Source: Tetracentron sinense (lineage: Eukaryota > Streptophyta > Magnoliopsida > Trochodendrales > Trochodendraceae). From it: DNA of 64,000 bases. The stretch lies in contig CM026552.1 in NCBI GenBank assembly GCA_015143295.1, positions 62,800,944 to 62,864,943 on the forward strand, read 5' to 3'. This document shows, piece after piece, positions 8,662 through 21,153 of the stretch (positions within the stretch are counted from its first letter, which is position 1; the number at the start of each line of letters is the position of its first letter). The notes below the pieces were generated by a model that worked only from the letters and a program-made list of their open reading frames with translations, ran no database searches and was not told the origin of the DNA. Made by a program: the position numbers and the translations under genes.

Positions 8662-11449
8662 AAACACAGCAAAAATAAAACAATAAATCATTAAGAAAGT
8701 TTGAAATTTCCCAAACCCACTTTATCCAGGAAAAGAAGAGCTCTAAGATGAGGAGAGCTTTCCTGTTGAGAATGGATCGAACTTGAAAGTTGAAGATCAC
8801 AACCAAAATTTGCTAAAAAATCAGCAACCTTATTAACTTCCCTGTAAATATGAGTAATAGAAGAGCATAAAATTCTAACTTTGCTGATCTTTTGATTCCA
8901 ATACCAAACATTGCAGGGATGATGACATAAACCATTCCAGACATCCACTAGGATTTTAGAGTCAGACTCTACTTCAATCTGCATATACCCAATAGATTGG
9001 CAAAGAAGAATACCATCTAGGAGGGCTCTAGTCTCAGCAACATAACTAGAACAATGATCATAAAATGCATAAAAGCAAGCTATCATCTCTCCATGATGAT
9101 TACGAATAACACCCCCTCTACCTACTAAGCTAGGATTACCTCTAGACGCTCCATCCACATTCAAATTTATTTTATTCAAGGTCGAATCCATTTGACAAAA
9201 GTTATAGAATTTCTTTTCTTTGATGGGGGAGACATAATGCTGAAAATAGATAGATTCAATCTCTTTTTATTTGATAATCGCCCCAATTCTGCCATCCAGT
9301 TTTTTATACGAACAATAATAAAGGCTGGAGGCTTCTGAATTCCTTTGAATCTTCGAGAACATCTTTCTTTCCATATTTCCCAAATGATAAGAAGAGGGAG
9401 CAATATAAAAAGCTCATTCTAATGGCTATCGTAGGCTTTGAAACATCTCATTAGAAGACATTGAATGGTATCATTAGGCTGTAAAACAATAGAGCACTGA
9501 CTAGCAAAATGCCTCCAAATACAATCTGTAATGTCACTTTGAAAAAGGAGGTGATATAGAGATTCAATATTACCATAATTACAACAGGAACAACAACTAA
9601 CAAAAGGAATACCGGTAGATTGAACCATTGTATCAATTGAAACAACACCATACATTACCTTCCACTTGAAGATTTGAATTTTTTTGGGATTATAGGATTC
9701 CAGATTTATTTACTCCAATCTTTACAAACATTTGTTTGTCTGATAGATTCCCAATCAGTTTTAACTGAAAACTTACCGTTTGGGTTGGGGTTCCAAATAA
9801 AAGCATCATCGGAATCAGTAGTGAAGTAACTTGCAGATCTTATTGCTCTCTTTAAATGGTCAGGCATGTAATCATTAACCACATTGAAATCTCAATTTCC
9901 ATCAGTATCAAGCATATTTGAAATAAAGGGAAATGAATGAGGAGTATTAATAGCATGATCAATAAGAAGACCCTCTCCAAGCCAACAATCTACCCAAAAG
10001 TTTATTTTGTTACCATTACAAATTAAAGAATTAGACTTATAAATCACATCCTTACAAAGTTGGCTAATTTTAATCCAAGTTTTAGAAGATTCATGGCAAG
10101 AACAAGCATGCCAAATATGATTACATTGAAAAAAGTGGACCACAGATTTGTAGATTGGTACAATTCCAAACTTGTTTCATTCTAAGAGCAATAGAGAAAT
10201 CATTCATTTTCCTAATACCAGACCACCTTCCAACTGGGGAAGTGAGCAAATATTCCAATTAATCCAATGGCATTTTTTTTAACTTCCTTTGTATTACTCC
10301 AAAACAAATTAGTCATTGTTCTATCAATAAGATTAGTAATAACTTTAGAAACATGAATACCCGCTAAAAGATAAGTGAGGATAGAAGATAATACATGCTT
10401 AATAAGAATTAATCTCCCACCAGTTGATAAAAAATTAGCTTTCCAACCTTCCACCTTAGAAGTGATCTTATCAATAAGAGAATTAAAATAACACTTTTTA
10501 AGGCGGCCTTTATAAAGGGGAACCCCAAGATAAGTAAAAGGAAAAAAGTTTCTAGGAATGCCCACCCAATTAAAAATATGGTCAGTTCTCATCCTAGTCA
10601 TCTTTTCAGAATAGTAAAAAGCACTTTTAAATTTATTAATCAACTGACTTGAAGATTTCTCATAGGAGGAAATAAAATAAAAAATTTTCTTAATATTCTG
10701 TTTCCTTCCATTGTAAAATATAAGAGTGTCATCAACAAAGAAAATGTGAGAAATCGGTTACCATATCTTCCCAATTTTATAATTTGAAGTAAGACTCTCA
10801 GAAATGGTTTTGAGGACCCTACTGAGGACTTCTTCGGCTAAAATGAAAAGGGCAGGAGATAGGGAATCACCTTGACGAAGACCACGAGAACTCTAAAAAA
10901 AACCTTACAAACAACCATTAATAAGAATAGAGAAAGATTGATTAACAAGGCAGCCACAAATCAATCTAATGACTTCTTCTTCAACAGAACAACAAAAATG
11001 AAATTTCATTCCATTCTATCATAGGCTTTAGACATATCAAGTTAAAAATGAAAAAGAAAGTAATAGGAGAACTGCATTTAAGGATTAAAGCAATGGCAGT
11101 TGCATTGATAGCTCTAGGAATTTCAGCAGACATGAAAAAGAAAGTAATAGCATGAAAAAGATCCTCCTTAATAATGTTCCAACAAGAATGAAAAAAATGA
11201 CCAGAAAGCCCATCTGGATCAGGAGCACTATCAGCAGACATACTAAAAAACCCTATTAATTTCTTCTAGAGTGGAAATAGTGGATAAAGAAATATTGTTT
11301 TCCTTAGAAATTAGACAAGGGATGAAATTCAAAATATTATGATCAAGCATAGTATTATAAGAATAAAGTAAAATTTTAAAGAAATTTACCACTTCATTAC
11401 TAATATCGTCCTGAGAATCCAACCAGTTTCCTTGGGATAGAAAGTTTCC
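8662..11449 (-). pseudogene. LINE A ORF2, RT to RNase H part, broken
   Basis: Read on the minus strand from 11449: a pre-RT linker (GNWLDSQDD), the RT start (PDPDGLSGHFF), the catalytic box as FVDDTLIFYNG (10710-10742; usual form FADD), RT thumb (TYLGVPLYKGR, GGRLILIKHVLSS), a zinc-finger-like zf-RVT region (9419-9655: SCCSCCNYGNIESLYHLLF), and an RNase H domain (8691-9180) with all four acidic positions (NVDGAS, AETRAL, ESDSK, VADFLA). This is the usual order in plant L1 elements with a C-terminal RNase H. Several stops and frame changes (for example near 9191, 9890 and 11240) make it inactive. The protein would have nicked target DNA and copied LINE RNA there. Confidence 0.8.
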
Positions 11450-12242
11450 AGGGTTTTTTCCATTTTGGTATTTTGGCCATAAATTTTGATTCCCTTATCA
11501 GATTGTGACAATTCAACTTGCGTTAGACTCATCTTTCGAAGGAGAAAAATTTTGTGTCTAATGAAAAATTTCTAATTTTGAGTTTTTAATTACCTAAATG
11601 GGCTCTAAAGCCGACTAATCCGAAAATGGATTTCGTCAACCCATATTTGCAGCAGATCCAATTTTGGAAATCGGACGTTTGACTTAACCCCAACTCAAAA
11701 TCCAGAAAATTGATCAACATGAACCTTGAAGAGGATTTAAATACCTTTCCAAAAATTCAAGAATCACTCAATTCTGATAAGCAGTGACGAAACTAGAGCT
11801 TCATAAATTTGAGGGTGTGTTAAGACATACCCTTTTAACACTTAAAACATTTCGAGTGTTTTCACACTCTTTTCCCTCGGGTCCAACACCCTACTCACAC
11901 CTCATGACTCATTACCCCATAGGTTTGTAACCCACCTAGGTGATCATTGAATTCATGCCAATATGCATGAGAGGCCCCGGCCTCTTTATGCCTCGCGCAC
12001 TAGCAATATTCACTTACAACCTATTAAAACACTTAGGGTATTTCTACCCTTGCTTTTACCCACATAGAGTATACTTATACCCTCTTCTTGAGACTCAACA
12101 CACTCACCTAAAACCCTCACTTGACTCACCACACTACCAAGAAAAAAATGGAAGACTTTAGGCCTTTTACACACACACACACAAGGGCACTATTCACTGA
12201 CGCTATTCATTGCACAGTGAACTCAAATTCTGGGGTTCTACA
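11450..12242 (-). mobile_element. LTR fragment inside LINE A
   Basis: This begins, read on the minus strand, at 12242 with TGTAGAACCCCAGAATTTGAG-like sequence and contains the LTR signature GACAATTCAACTTGCGTTAGA (cf. GACGATTCAACTTGCGTTGG in the other LTRs). The other end is truncated. It separates the LINE endonuclease start (12243) from the pre-RT linker (11449), so most of the endonuclease was lost. An AC microsatellite lies at 12171-12183. Confidence 0.6.
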
Positions 12243-12576
12243 ATTTTGCATAAACAAAAGCACATCTTATTGGAATCATATTATTGTTAGTAATATCAAC
12301 AATAATCATTTGATCTGTAGCAGAAATAAATGAAACTTGAATATTGTTTTTCCAAAGCAACCAGATCTTAGCATGATTTTTGTTTGAGTCAAGATGATTA
12401 TCCATACCAACAAATGAACAAACCTCATGAATCGAGTCAATTTTTTTTTTTTTTGGTTCTATATTAGCAAAGAAAGAAACATGATGAGAAGAAATTAAAT
12501 TCTTTAGTCTATATTTAGATGATAAATTACCAACTCCCCTTATATTCCAAATAAGAAAATTATTCATTAAAAACAT
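12243..12576 (-). pseudogene. LINE A ORF2 N-terminus, endonuclease fragment
   Basis: The frame opens with the characteristic L1 endonuclease start (MNNFLIWNIRGVGN) and continues about 110 residues through SFFANIEPKK, where plant L1 endonucleases have the EPK motif with the catalytic glutamate, to FVYAK. It is then cut by the LTR fragment. It overlaps the end of the upstream ORF1 reading frame by a few bases, the normal ORF1/ORF2 junction. Confidence 0.7.
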
Positions 12577-13950
12577 TTATATAATTGGTAACCTTAGATA
12601 GAACCGTAGTTCTAGAATGAGTTATTCTGTCCGATGAAAGCCCAAATTTTATAAGATTTTTTAAAAGTTTTTGAGTATCCTGAGGTTGTCTTCTAAAAAA
12701 TTCAGCTTTTAATAATCTTTTTGAAAACTGTTTTCCATCTTCTTTAAATTCTTGTATATTATCTATTGAGCAAGGATCAAAAGAAGAATGATATTCCATA
12801 GTTTGAGATTGTTCCCTAAGATTTATAAAATTTTGGAAATTATCAGTCGAATGATCAAATCCTTCTAAAGTTTCAACCAATTTTTTCCACATGCGATAAC
12901 GATCTGAGTGATGAAATAGAATTCTATGGTTAATATTCTCATTTTTATTAAGATCTTGCAATTCAGATTATAGAATACTTTTAATAATCAAAGAATTTTC
13001 AGATCTAATATTATCCAACAAAATTTTACCAGTTTCTAATTTTTTCTTCAAAAAATTTTCAGAATTCAAAGAGAGAGAACAAAACCCTTTCTCATTCTAA
13101 AACAAGATAGTGTCATCATTACTTTTCTCAGAGTTAATCATATCAATATCTCCACTAATATTAGTTTTTTCTAAATTTACTATCTGTAATTTAATGGAGT
13201 TATGAGTTGAGATCATACCTGGATTGGGTAAAGTAATAGGTTCGGTAGCAGTAGTAGCTATTCCATTATCTTTATCAGCTGTTATCGTGAGAGACAACCC
13301 CTAGCCTGATCTGAATTCTGATTTGAGGATGCACCAGACCAATGAAGTATAACTGGCATAAGATCTGGATTCGATAGAATGATCGACTCTGAAGAAGGAA
13401 TATTTATTCCATACTCTTGATCATTGTTATCGTGAGAGACAACCCACTATGTTGGTCTGAGTTCTGCTTTGAGGATGCATTAGACCCACTAAAAGTATCT
13501 GGCATGAGATCTAGAATGGTATTAAAGGAAGGTATCGTAATATCATTCTTTATAACCCATTGTTTCGCATGGTTCTTTGAGAAGCCTGCATCATCTTCCT
13601 GGTTAGTAATAATAGGATCTGTAAGAGGGAAGATAAGTTCATTAGGCCCGTTCTCCTTTGCTGTTTATAATAATGAAGGATTTAAAACTTCAATATCCCC
13701 ATGAATCGAAACTGGAATGAGATCTAGAATGGGATCCTTAGAGGGGATCATAATAGAAGGTTCTAAAGAAATCTCTTCCGAATTAGTATTCTTCACCACC
13801 CATTGTTTAGAATGATTCTTTGAGGGACCTTCTTCGTCTTCCCTGGGGGCTATATTTCTAGTTTTTGATCTGCCCATCGAACAAGAATTGACATCATGAC
13901 AAAGCTTTTTACACCCTACCGAGAGACTGATTTAGTTCCATCATCAAGCT
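12560..13950 (-). pseudogene. LINE A ORF1, C-terminal half with zinc knuckle
   Basis: Minus strand. From 13950 a frame reads a compact CCHC-like motif (CKKLCHDVNSC) and then MGRSKTRNIAPREDEEGPS, the layout of plant L1 ORF1 where the RNA-binding knuckle is followed by a low-complexity tail. The tail contains repeats: the block at 13288-13380 is repeated at 13428-13520 (same GTGAGAGACAACCC start, about 140 bp apart), and parts recur near 13710. The last section (12560-12961) is a charged segment (YRMWKKLVETLEGF, FSKRLLKAEFFRRQPQD). The N-terminus is lost at the junction with the LTR at 13951. Frames are broken by stops. Confidence 0.55.
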
Positions 13951-15242
13951 TTCATGGGCCAGGAGCACAGATGTCGAATGGAGCAGCAGCTCCCTCAGTA
14001 CCTGCCGACATAAGCGTACGGCTGAGCATGGAATACTCAGCGTGTACCAAATGCTAACCAATAGTCATAGCATAACAATGATGATATATAACGCAGGAAG
14101 CAATTCATATAATAACAGGAAGTCAAACAGTTTATATTCATGCTTGTATCACATAAAAGCCGATAAATCTCTTGAAATCGTCGTGCACTTGACTTGACTT
14201 AAAATACCATTTTCGTGCTTGAAAAACTTGTCATGTTTGTCTTGCTTGATCTTGTCGAGCGTGTCATGTCATGTATGTCATGCATGCTTGCCTGGAATCT
14301 AACATGCTCATGTGACTTGTGAGATGCGCTTGTGAGATGCACTTGGGAGGGAAGGGAGACTCTTCTTCAATGACATGCACTTGAGAGGGAAGGGAGACCC
14401 TTCTTTCATGATATGCACTTGAGAGGGAAATGAGACCCTTCTTTAATGAGATGCACTTGAGAGGGAAGGGAGACCCTTCTTTCCATGATATGTACTTGTG
14501 AGTGAGGGGATAACCCTCATGGAAGGGAGGGAAGTGTAAACTCCCTCCTATGCGATGCTTTTTCTTGTTTTCTTGTCAAAAGCGAGGTAAAACATATCGT
14601 AAGATATATCCCACCTCTAACATCCTTATTCTTGAAAATACCATCGGTAAACCATGTCATGCATGCCGTGCTCGTGGAATCGTGTACATACTTTCACTTG
14701 AAATTAAATATGACATTTGGGGATTTCAACAATGCATAGAATATCACAATTTGCACAAGTAATTATTCATGCAATTTTAGGGAAAGCAAGTAATCACACT
14801 ATCATAAGCCCTAGCAATTCCATAAGCATTTAAGCATGCATTTCTTAATTTATAACTCATTTTATTCACATTGGCATTTTATCAAACCCGTGGTGTGTAT
14901 ATTATTGTTAAGCCTACGTTATGCTTTTCTAGGTGGGTTAATACTCACGACATACGTGTATGTTCATTATTCGTACAATGCCCTTCCCGTATCATTCATC
15001 ACAACAAACACACGACATCCAATTGCCTATTCACATCCACACAACCATCCACCTTAATCTATTCATCCCATCTCATTATCTTGCTTAGAAATTTAGGGAA
15101 AATCATAAAATGAAGAAAAACAAGAGAAGAGATGAACTAGAAGGGTAGTATAGGGTACCGACCTTGAATAGGGTAAAGAAAACCCTTGAAATGGAGTTCC
15201 AACCTTGAAGAAGAGATCCCACTTGGTTTGAGGAACTCTAGG
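13951..15242 (-). mobile_element. LTR 1 (family A), downstream part, split by LTR 2
   Basis: Minus-oriented family A LTR, truncated at 13951 within the conserved CATGGGNCAGGAGCACAGA block. It carries the hairpin (14021-14041), the donor-like CAG/GTACTG, and the GAAGGG/CCCTTC minisatellite (about 14340-14510). It breaks at GAACTCTAGG and resumes at 17694. Confidence 0.75.
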
Positions 15243-17688
15243 TGTCATGACCCAAAACCCACCCTAGGAGTTAGAGTGAATCTTGGACGACTCATCATGA
15301 CTTGCATGACTTGCTTGACCAAAATAACCTGCAAAAGAACTGGAGCATATACAATAGAGGATAATAATAGCGGAAACATATAACAAAGCACAATGGAAGT
15401 CTAACAAACCTCTATGTATATACATACGTGATCCAAGTTTGATACAAAAGAAATCAAGACAAAGAAAATGCGGACAGGCCTGCCAAAATACATGAATACA
15501 TCTCTCTCAACTCACCCACAGCTATCCACTCAGAATCTACCACAACCTAATATTAACCCTCACCCTGAGGTTCCTCCACAGGCTCCTCAACGTACTCCTC
15601 CTCCACCCATGGGTCAGGAGCACAGACATCGAATGGAGCAGCAGCTCCCTTAGAACCTGCCGACATAAATGTACGGTTGAGCATGGAATACTCAGTGTGT
15701 ACCAAATACTAACCAACAGTCATAGCAAACAATAACTATATGGAAAGCAGGAAGTAGTTCACAGATATAAAGTAGGAACAATTCATATCATCACACGATA
15801 GTAAAGCAGTTGATAATCATGCTTGCATTTCGTAAAAGCCGAATAAATCCTTGAAAAACATCGTGCACTTGACTTGACTTAAAACATCCTTTTCGTGCTT
15901 AAAAATTTGTCTTGTCATGTGTCTTGTTTTGTCGTGTCGTGTCATGTCATGCGTGTCATGCTTGTATCATGCGTGCTTGCTTGGGAGTTCAACATGCTCA
16001 TGTACTTGTGAGATGCGCTTGTGAGATGCCTTGAGAGGGAAGGGAGGCCCTTCTTTCATGATATGCCTTGAGAGGGAAGGGAGACCCTTCTTTGATGCAA
16101 TGCACTTGTGAGATGCTCTTGTGAGATGCTCTTTCGAGGGAGGGGAGGCCCCTCTTCATGTAATACAACTTTTCATGTCACGTTCTTGTTCTCTTGTGAA
16201 AAGCGAGGTAAAACATATCATAGGATATGTCCCACCTCTAAACCTTGTTCTTGAAAATACCGATAAAACATGTCATGCATGCCGTGCTCGTGGAATCGTG
16301 TACATACTTTCATTTGAAATTTAATATGACTTTTGGGGATTTCACAATACATAGAACATCAAAATTTGAGCAAGTAATCATTCATTCAAATTTTAGGGAA
16401 AGCAAGTAAGCACACTATCATAAGTCCTAGCAATTCCATAAACATTTAAACATGCAATTTCCACTACAAATCATCATTTTCTGCATTGAGGCATTTCATC
16501 AAACACATGGTAAGTGTATTTTGGTTAACACCTAAATCTTTCATTTTATTCTACATGAATCATTCTTCATTCAATCCAGATCATGTATGTTCATTATTGA
16601 GGTGAAATGACATTCCCATTTTAATCATCACAACACATACACGGCATCCAATCGCCCATAAAACGTCCACACAACCATCCATTCATCCCATTTCCTTATC
16701 TTGTTTAGAAATTTAGGAAAAACATAAAATAAGGGGAAAATAGAGACAATCGATGAACTAGAAGGGTAGTATAGGGTACCGACCTTGATTTGGGGTTGAA
16801 GTACACCCTTGGTGTGTAGTTCCAACTTGAGGAAGAATCCCTCTTTGAGTTTGAGGAACTCTAGTTGAATGAGGAAGGTCCTTTGCTTGAAAATCTTCAA
16901 GAATGAGCCTCCCTTGATCTCCAATCCAAGCTCCTTTGGAGGATTTCCTCAAAATCCTCTCTTCCTCTTTCTCCCCTTTTCTCTCCTCTAGGTTAGAAAT
17001 GCCCCAAGGTGAGGATCCCTAACAAGAAAAGGGTTTAAGACCCTCCAATCCGGAATCTGCTACCGCATGCGATCGATCGCACACTTATCTGCAATCGATC
17101 GCAGGTCCTTACGATCGATCGCACCTGGATGCGATCTATTGCACATGAACCCGAACATTCCTGGTCTGATTTCCCCATGCATGCGATCGATCGCACACTC
17201 TTGCGATTGATCGCAAATCCTTGCGATCTATCGCACCTGGGGACCCATCTATCGCATATGGCCCTGAGAGTTTGGGACCCATTTTTCCTGTATGTGATCG
17301 ATCGCACCTGACTTGCGATCGATCGCACCCTTCAGATTTTGTTGTTTTCTCCTATTTTTCCACACTTTGGTAATTTGGCCATAACTTTCAACTCGTTTGT
17401 CCGATTTTGACGATTCAACTTGCGTTGGATTCGTCTTTCAAAAAGGAACATTCCTGAAGTTTGGAATTTTTAATTTCTACTTTATTTATTGACTAAATTG
17501 CCCCTAACTTTGACTGATCCGCCAATGGTTTCAGTAACTCGGGTTTTTTGACACATCCGACTTGGGAACACTACCTTTTAACACTTAAGTTGTTCAAAAT
17601 TTCTCATTTCATAGAAAGGAAAAAGATTACAAAGGAAAAATGCCTTGACACGAGTTCCAATGCATAGCAAAAGTTTCAGGGCTTTACA
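15243..17688 (-). mobile_element. LTR 2, solo LTR (family A) inserted in LTR 1
   Basis: Complete TG..CA LTR of 2446 bp on the minus strand (plus-strand ends TGTCATGACCC and GGGCTTTACA), flanked by CTAGG at 15238-15242 and 17689-17693. It holds the hairpin (15676-15696), hairpin minisatellite (about 16025-16160) and the palindrome cluster. No internal region adjoins it, so it is a solo LTR left by LTR-LTR recombination. No gene is seen in it. Confidence 0.85.
17069..17330. repeat. GCGATCGATCGC palindrome cluster in LTR 2
   Basis: About ten copies of TGCGATCGATCGCA and variants. They occupy the place where elements G and C have CCGATCGATCGG; the core is kept while the flanking paired bases are swapped. 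Confidence 0.85.
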
Positions 17689-17693
17689 CTAGG

Positions 17694-18188
17694 TGCTTTG
17701 GGAAGGCCCCTTGCTTGCAAACCTCCAAGCTTGAACCTCCCTTGATCTCCAATCCAAGCCTTCTTTGAAGGATTTCCCCAAAATCCTCTCTTCGTCTTTC
17801 TTCCCTCTTTCTATCCTCTAGGTTAGAAAAGCCCTAAAATGAGAATCCCTAACAAGACAAAGGTTTAAGACCCTCAAAATCCAGCATCAGTTACTGCGTG
17901 CGATCGATCACACACTTGTCTGCGATCGATCGCAGGTCCTTGCGATCGATCGCACCTGGATGCGATCTATCGTACATGAACCCGAACGTTTTTGGTCTGA
18001 TTTTCCTTATATGTGATCGATCGCACATTCTTGCGATTGATCGCAGAACCCTGTGATCTATCGCACCTGGGGAATCCATCTATCGCATATGGCCCAGAGA
18101 GTTCGGGAACCATTTTGCCTGCATGCGATCGATCGCACTTGACTTGCAATCGATCGCACCCTCCAGATTTTGTTTTTTTTTCCTATTT
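17694..18188 (-). mobile_element. LTR 1 (family A), upstream part
   Basis: Resumes LTR 1 after the CTAGG duplication, with the same GGCCCCTTGCTTG/CCTCCCTTGATCTCC block found in LTR 2 and a GCGATCGATCGC cluster at 17899-18160. It ends abruptly in a T-rich stretch at about 18188, joined to a truncated copia LTR. There is no target duplication, so this is a deletion-type junction. Confidence 0.7.
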
Positions 18189-19244
18189 TCCCTTTTATGA
18201 AGAAAGCAAAAGCAAAAAATCTATTTTTAAATCTCGGTCGACCAGATTTTTGAGCGGTTGACCGGTTGTCAAAAATAAGCTATTGTTTAAAAACTAAGGT
18301 TCCTTGTTAGAGACATATCTCATTAACCGTAGCTCCAATTTTGCTTCATAATATATCAAATCGACCGTATCAAAAAGATCTACAACTTTTATAAAGAAAG
18401 TAAGAACAAAAAATTGATTTTTAAATCCCGATCGATCGGATTTATGGGCAGTCGACCGGTTGTCAAAAAAAAGCTACTGTTTTATTTTTTTAAGCAAAAA
18501 TCTGTCAGCCGGTTGACCGGGATGCACATTTTAAGCATATTTTTATTTCTAAACTTTTTTTTTTGCATCTATATATGTTGAGTATGAATCCCTATTCGAA
18601 CCAAGGAAGTTTGTGAGAGTTTAGAGTGTTTCTTAAGGATTATTGGGGTTGCTCAAACCCATTCTCCTCTCCTCTTCCACCCTAGAGATTGCAAACTATT
18701 CTTCCATCCTTGCTTGCTTGATTATTCCTTTGATTGAGATACATCTAGGGATTGTATGATTAATTAAAACCATCAACCCGTTCTGTGAAGAACACTTTGG
18801 CTAGTGTGTTTTGGAGCCTTTGCGAAGGAGATCGATCTGAGAAGGATCGTGGATATTTGTTCGGTGGAATCCGAAGCCGTCATTGACGGAGATTGATCTT
18901 TGGAGACCGTGGTTGTCGAGACCCAAGAGAAAAGTAGAGGCTGCTGAGGTTGTTCACGGGTCTTGGGAGAACTTGATTACTTATTGTGTAGGACTAGCCG
19001 TGGATCGAAGAGTTCGAGTCCTGTTTAGGTGAGGTTCGAGTCTATAAATATCTTTACTTTGTCTCAGTGATCTCTCTGCTGGTCTCGTGGTTTTTCTTGA
19101 AAGGGTTTCCACATAAAAATCTTTGTGTTATGGCTTGCTTGTCTTAAAAAGGGTAAATAGACTTTGTAGAGAGACCTAGCCACCCCCTTGAATTTGTGAG
19201 TTCTCAACTCAAATATTATTTTTGAGGTTCACCGGATTTTTTCA
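18189..19244 (+). mobile_element. Copia-type element B1, 5' LTR, truncated
   Basis: Matches the 3' LTR 22950-24425, starting within its internal duplicated unit (GAAGAAAGCAAAAGC). It ends with GGATTTTTTCA directly before a PBS-like sequence. It contains GGTCGACC/CGATCGATCGG palindromes (18233-18525). Confidence 0.75.
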
Positions 19245-19261
19245 ATTGATATTAGAGTAGG
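19245..19261 (+). other. Degenerate Met-tRNA primer binding site (B1)
   Basis: ATTGATATTAGAGTAGG. The B2 copy at 40110-40126 has ATTGGTATCAGAGCGGG, so two transitions have damaged this site. Confidence 0.65.
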
Positions 19262-19306
19262 TTCACTAATTTATTAGTGTGATCTTATCTAATATTTTCG
19301 GTGAAT

Positions 19307-21153
19307 ATGAATTCCATTAAAGAGGGAGTATCCATCTCTTGTCCCTCATTATTTGATGGGAATAATTAAGCCTATTGGAAAGCTCATATGAGAGCCTTTC
19401 TAAAATCTTTGGATGAGACAGTATGGATCTCTATTAAACAAAGTTAAACCCATCCAACAAAGACCATAGATAACCTGACCATACCTAAACCTTCTTCTGA
19501 ATAGACGAATGTAGATCTTGAAAGTTGTAGATGGAATAATAAAGGTCTTAATGAAATTTCATTGTTGTCACACCCAAAAAATTTCGGCATATTTCTAAAT
19601 GTGACACTTCGAATGAGGCATGAGACATTCTTAAAATTACCCATGAAGGGACTACAACAGTCAAGATCTCCAAACTTCAAAGGCTTACCTCTAAATTTAA
19701 AAAGTTGATAATGGATGATAATGAAATTTTTGACAATTTTTATGCTAATCTGAGTGATATTGTCAATTCTAGTTTTAATCTAGGGAAAAGAATTCCTAAG
19801 TCCAAAATTGTTAGAAATTTTTTGAGATCTCTACTTGAGAGATTTCAATCGAAGGTTACCGCCATCGAAGAGAGTAAAAATGTTGATGCTCTCAAAATTG
19901 AAGAGTTGGTTGGTTCTTTCCAAACCTAAATAAATCTGAACTCATCTAAGAAACCAAAATCTATTACCTTGAAATCTGTCAAGGAATCCATAGAGGGTTC
20001 AGATAATGACTCTGAGGGTGATGAAGAAGAGTTGGCTTTATTTGCAAAGAAATTCAAATTTTTTTTGAAATTTAATCCAAAAGGGCAAAAATATTTTGAG
20101 AAGCCTAAATTCAAGCACTTTTAAAACAAGAAACATCTTAAAAGTGCAGACAAAAAATCTCAATGTGTTCAATGCTATGAATGCTAAGGCTATGGCCATA
20201 TTGCCGTTGAGTGCTCTAATAAGAAAATATTTAAAGGCAAGGTAAGGGAAGACAGTGAATCTGAATCTGAGGAATCAGATAGTTCTTCTTGTGAGGAGAC
20301 TAGGGGTTATATGACCTTTACTGCATCCTTATATGGGGTTGAAGAATGTTCTTCAAATGCTGTGAGTAACCAACACCATAGTGATGGTAAGGATGATGAA
20401 GAGAGTCAGAATGACTCAGAGTTTGAGGGAGACCTCGAGGCAGCCTATGATGAGCTGTTTGAGGAATGCCTAAAGCTAAAAAAGGCTCAATTTTCCATGT
20501 CTAATAAGGTAAAATCAATTAGAATGAAAAGAGATGCCTTAGACCAAGTGACTTCAGGGTTGAAAGCTCTTGTGTCGCAACTGAAGGAAGAGAAGGCTTC
20601 CCTCTTTGTCAAGGTTCTGTTTCTTGAATCTAATTTGCATGTTTGTCTTGATCAAAAGACAAGTCTTAAAATCAAGTTGGCTGACCTTGAGCAAGATCAG
20701 AGGTGTGGAGCTGTAAAAGGAACTCCATCTACCTCGAACACTGAGTCTGGTGATAAAAGGCACCCTCCTAAGAATAGGAAAGACCGTTCAACTCAGAAAT
20801 TCATTCCTACATGTCATACATGTGGAGTGAAGGGTCATATTAAGTCTCGATGTCCTAAACATCGAAGAATGCCCAATCATGGTTTTGAGAACCAAAATAA
20901 TCTCAGTGGGAATCTTCAAAGGAGAGTTGAGATCCTAGTGGAGAAGTCTAGGAGTTTGTGTGAAGATGTGATGAAAATTGCTCACAACTCTAGGCAGTGG
21001 CATGGTCGGGACACTCCTAATGCTAGATATAGAGGAGGAAACAGGGAGAACTTTAATGTCTACCATAATTTTAGGACTCAATCCTGGAAAAGGAGGAACA
21101 AGAGGAAGAGGCAAAAGGTCACACCTACCTCAACTGAAACGGTTAGAGACTAA
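19307..21153 (+). pseudogene. gag: Copia-type Gag (UBN2-like) with two CCHC knuckles, broken
   Basis: The ATG at 19307 starts MNSIKEGVSISCPSLFDG, then YWKAHMRAFLKS, the typical N-terminus of plant Ty1/copia-type Gag (UBN2/DUF4219 families). The first stop is TAA at 19367. Later frames continue the family: MDDNEIFDNFYANLSDIVN, FLRSLLERFQSKV. A first knuckle is damaged (CYEC, stop, GYGHIAVEC, near 20173-20215). An intact 280-residue frame (20311-21153) then has acidic repeats, a coiled-coil-like stretch (about residues 50-130), and a second, intact knuckle (CHTCGVKGHIKSRC, from 20812). The tail is basic (WKRRNKRKRQK). No protease, integrase or RT follows. Gag coats element RNA in virus-like particles. 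Confidence 0.8.

Noticed and set aside
8691..9191. Stand-alone host RNase H gene
   Set aside because: It is collinear with zf-RVT and RT segments of LINE A and followed by the LINE 3' UTR shared with LINEs B and C, so it is the C-terminal domain of LINE ORF2.
19000..19060. GGTTCGAGTCT resembling a tRNA B box
   Set aside because: No matching A box, acceptor stem or cloverleaf around it. The same stretch recurs in each copia LTR (24150, 39830).
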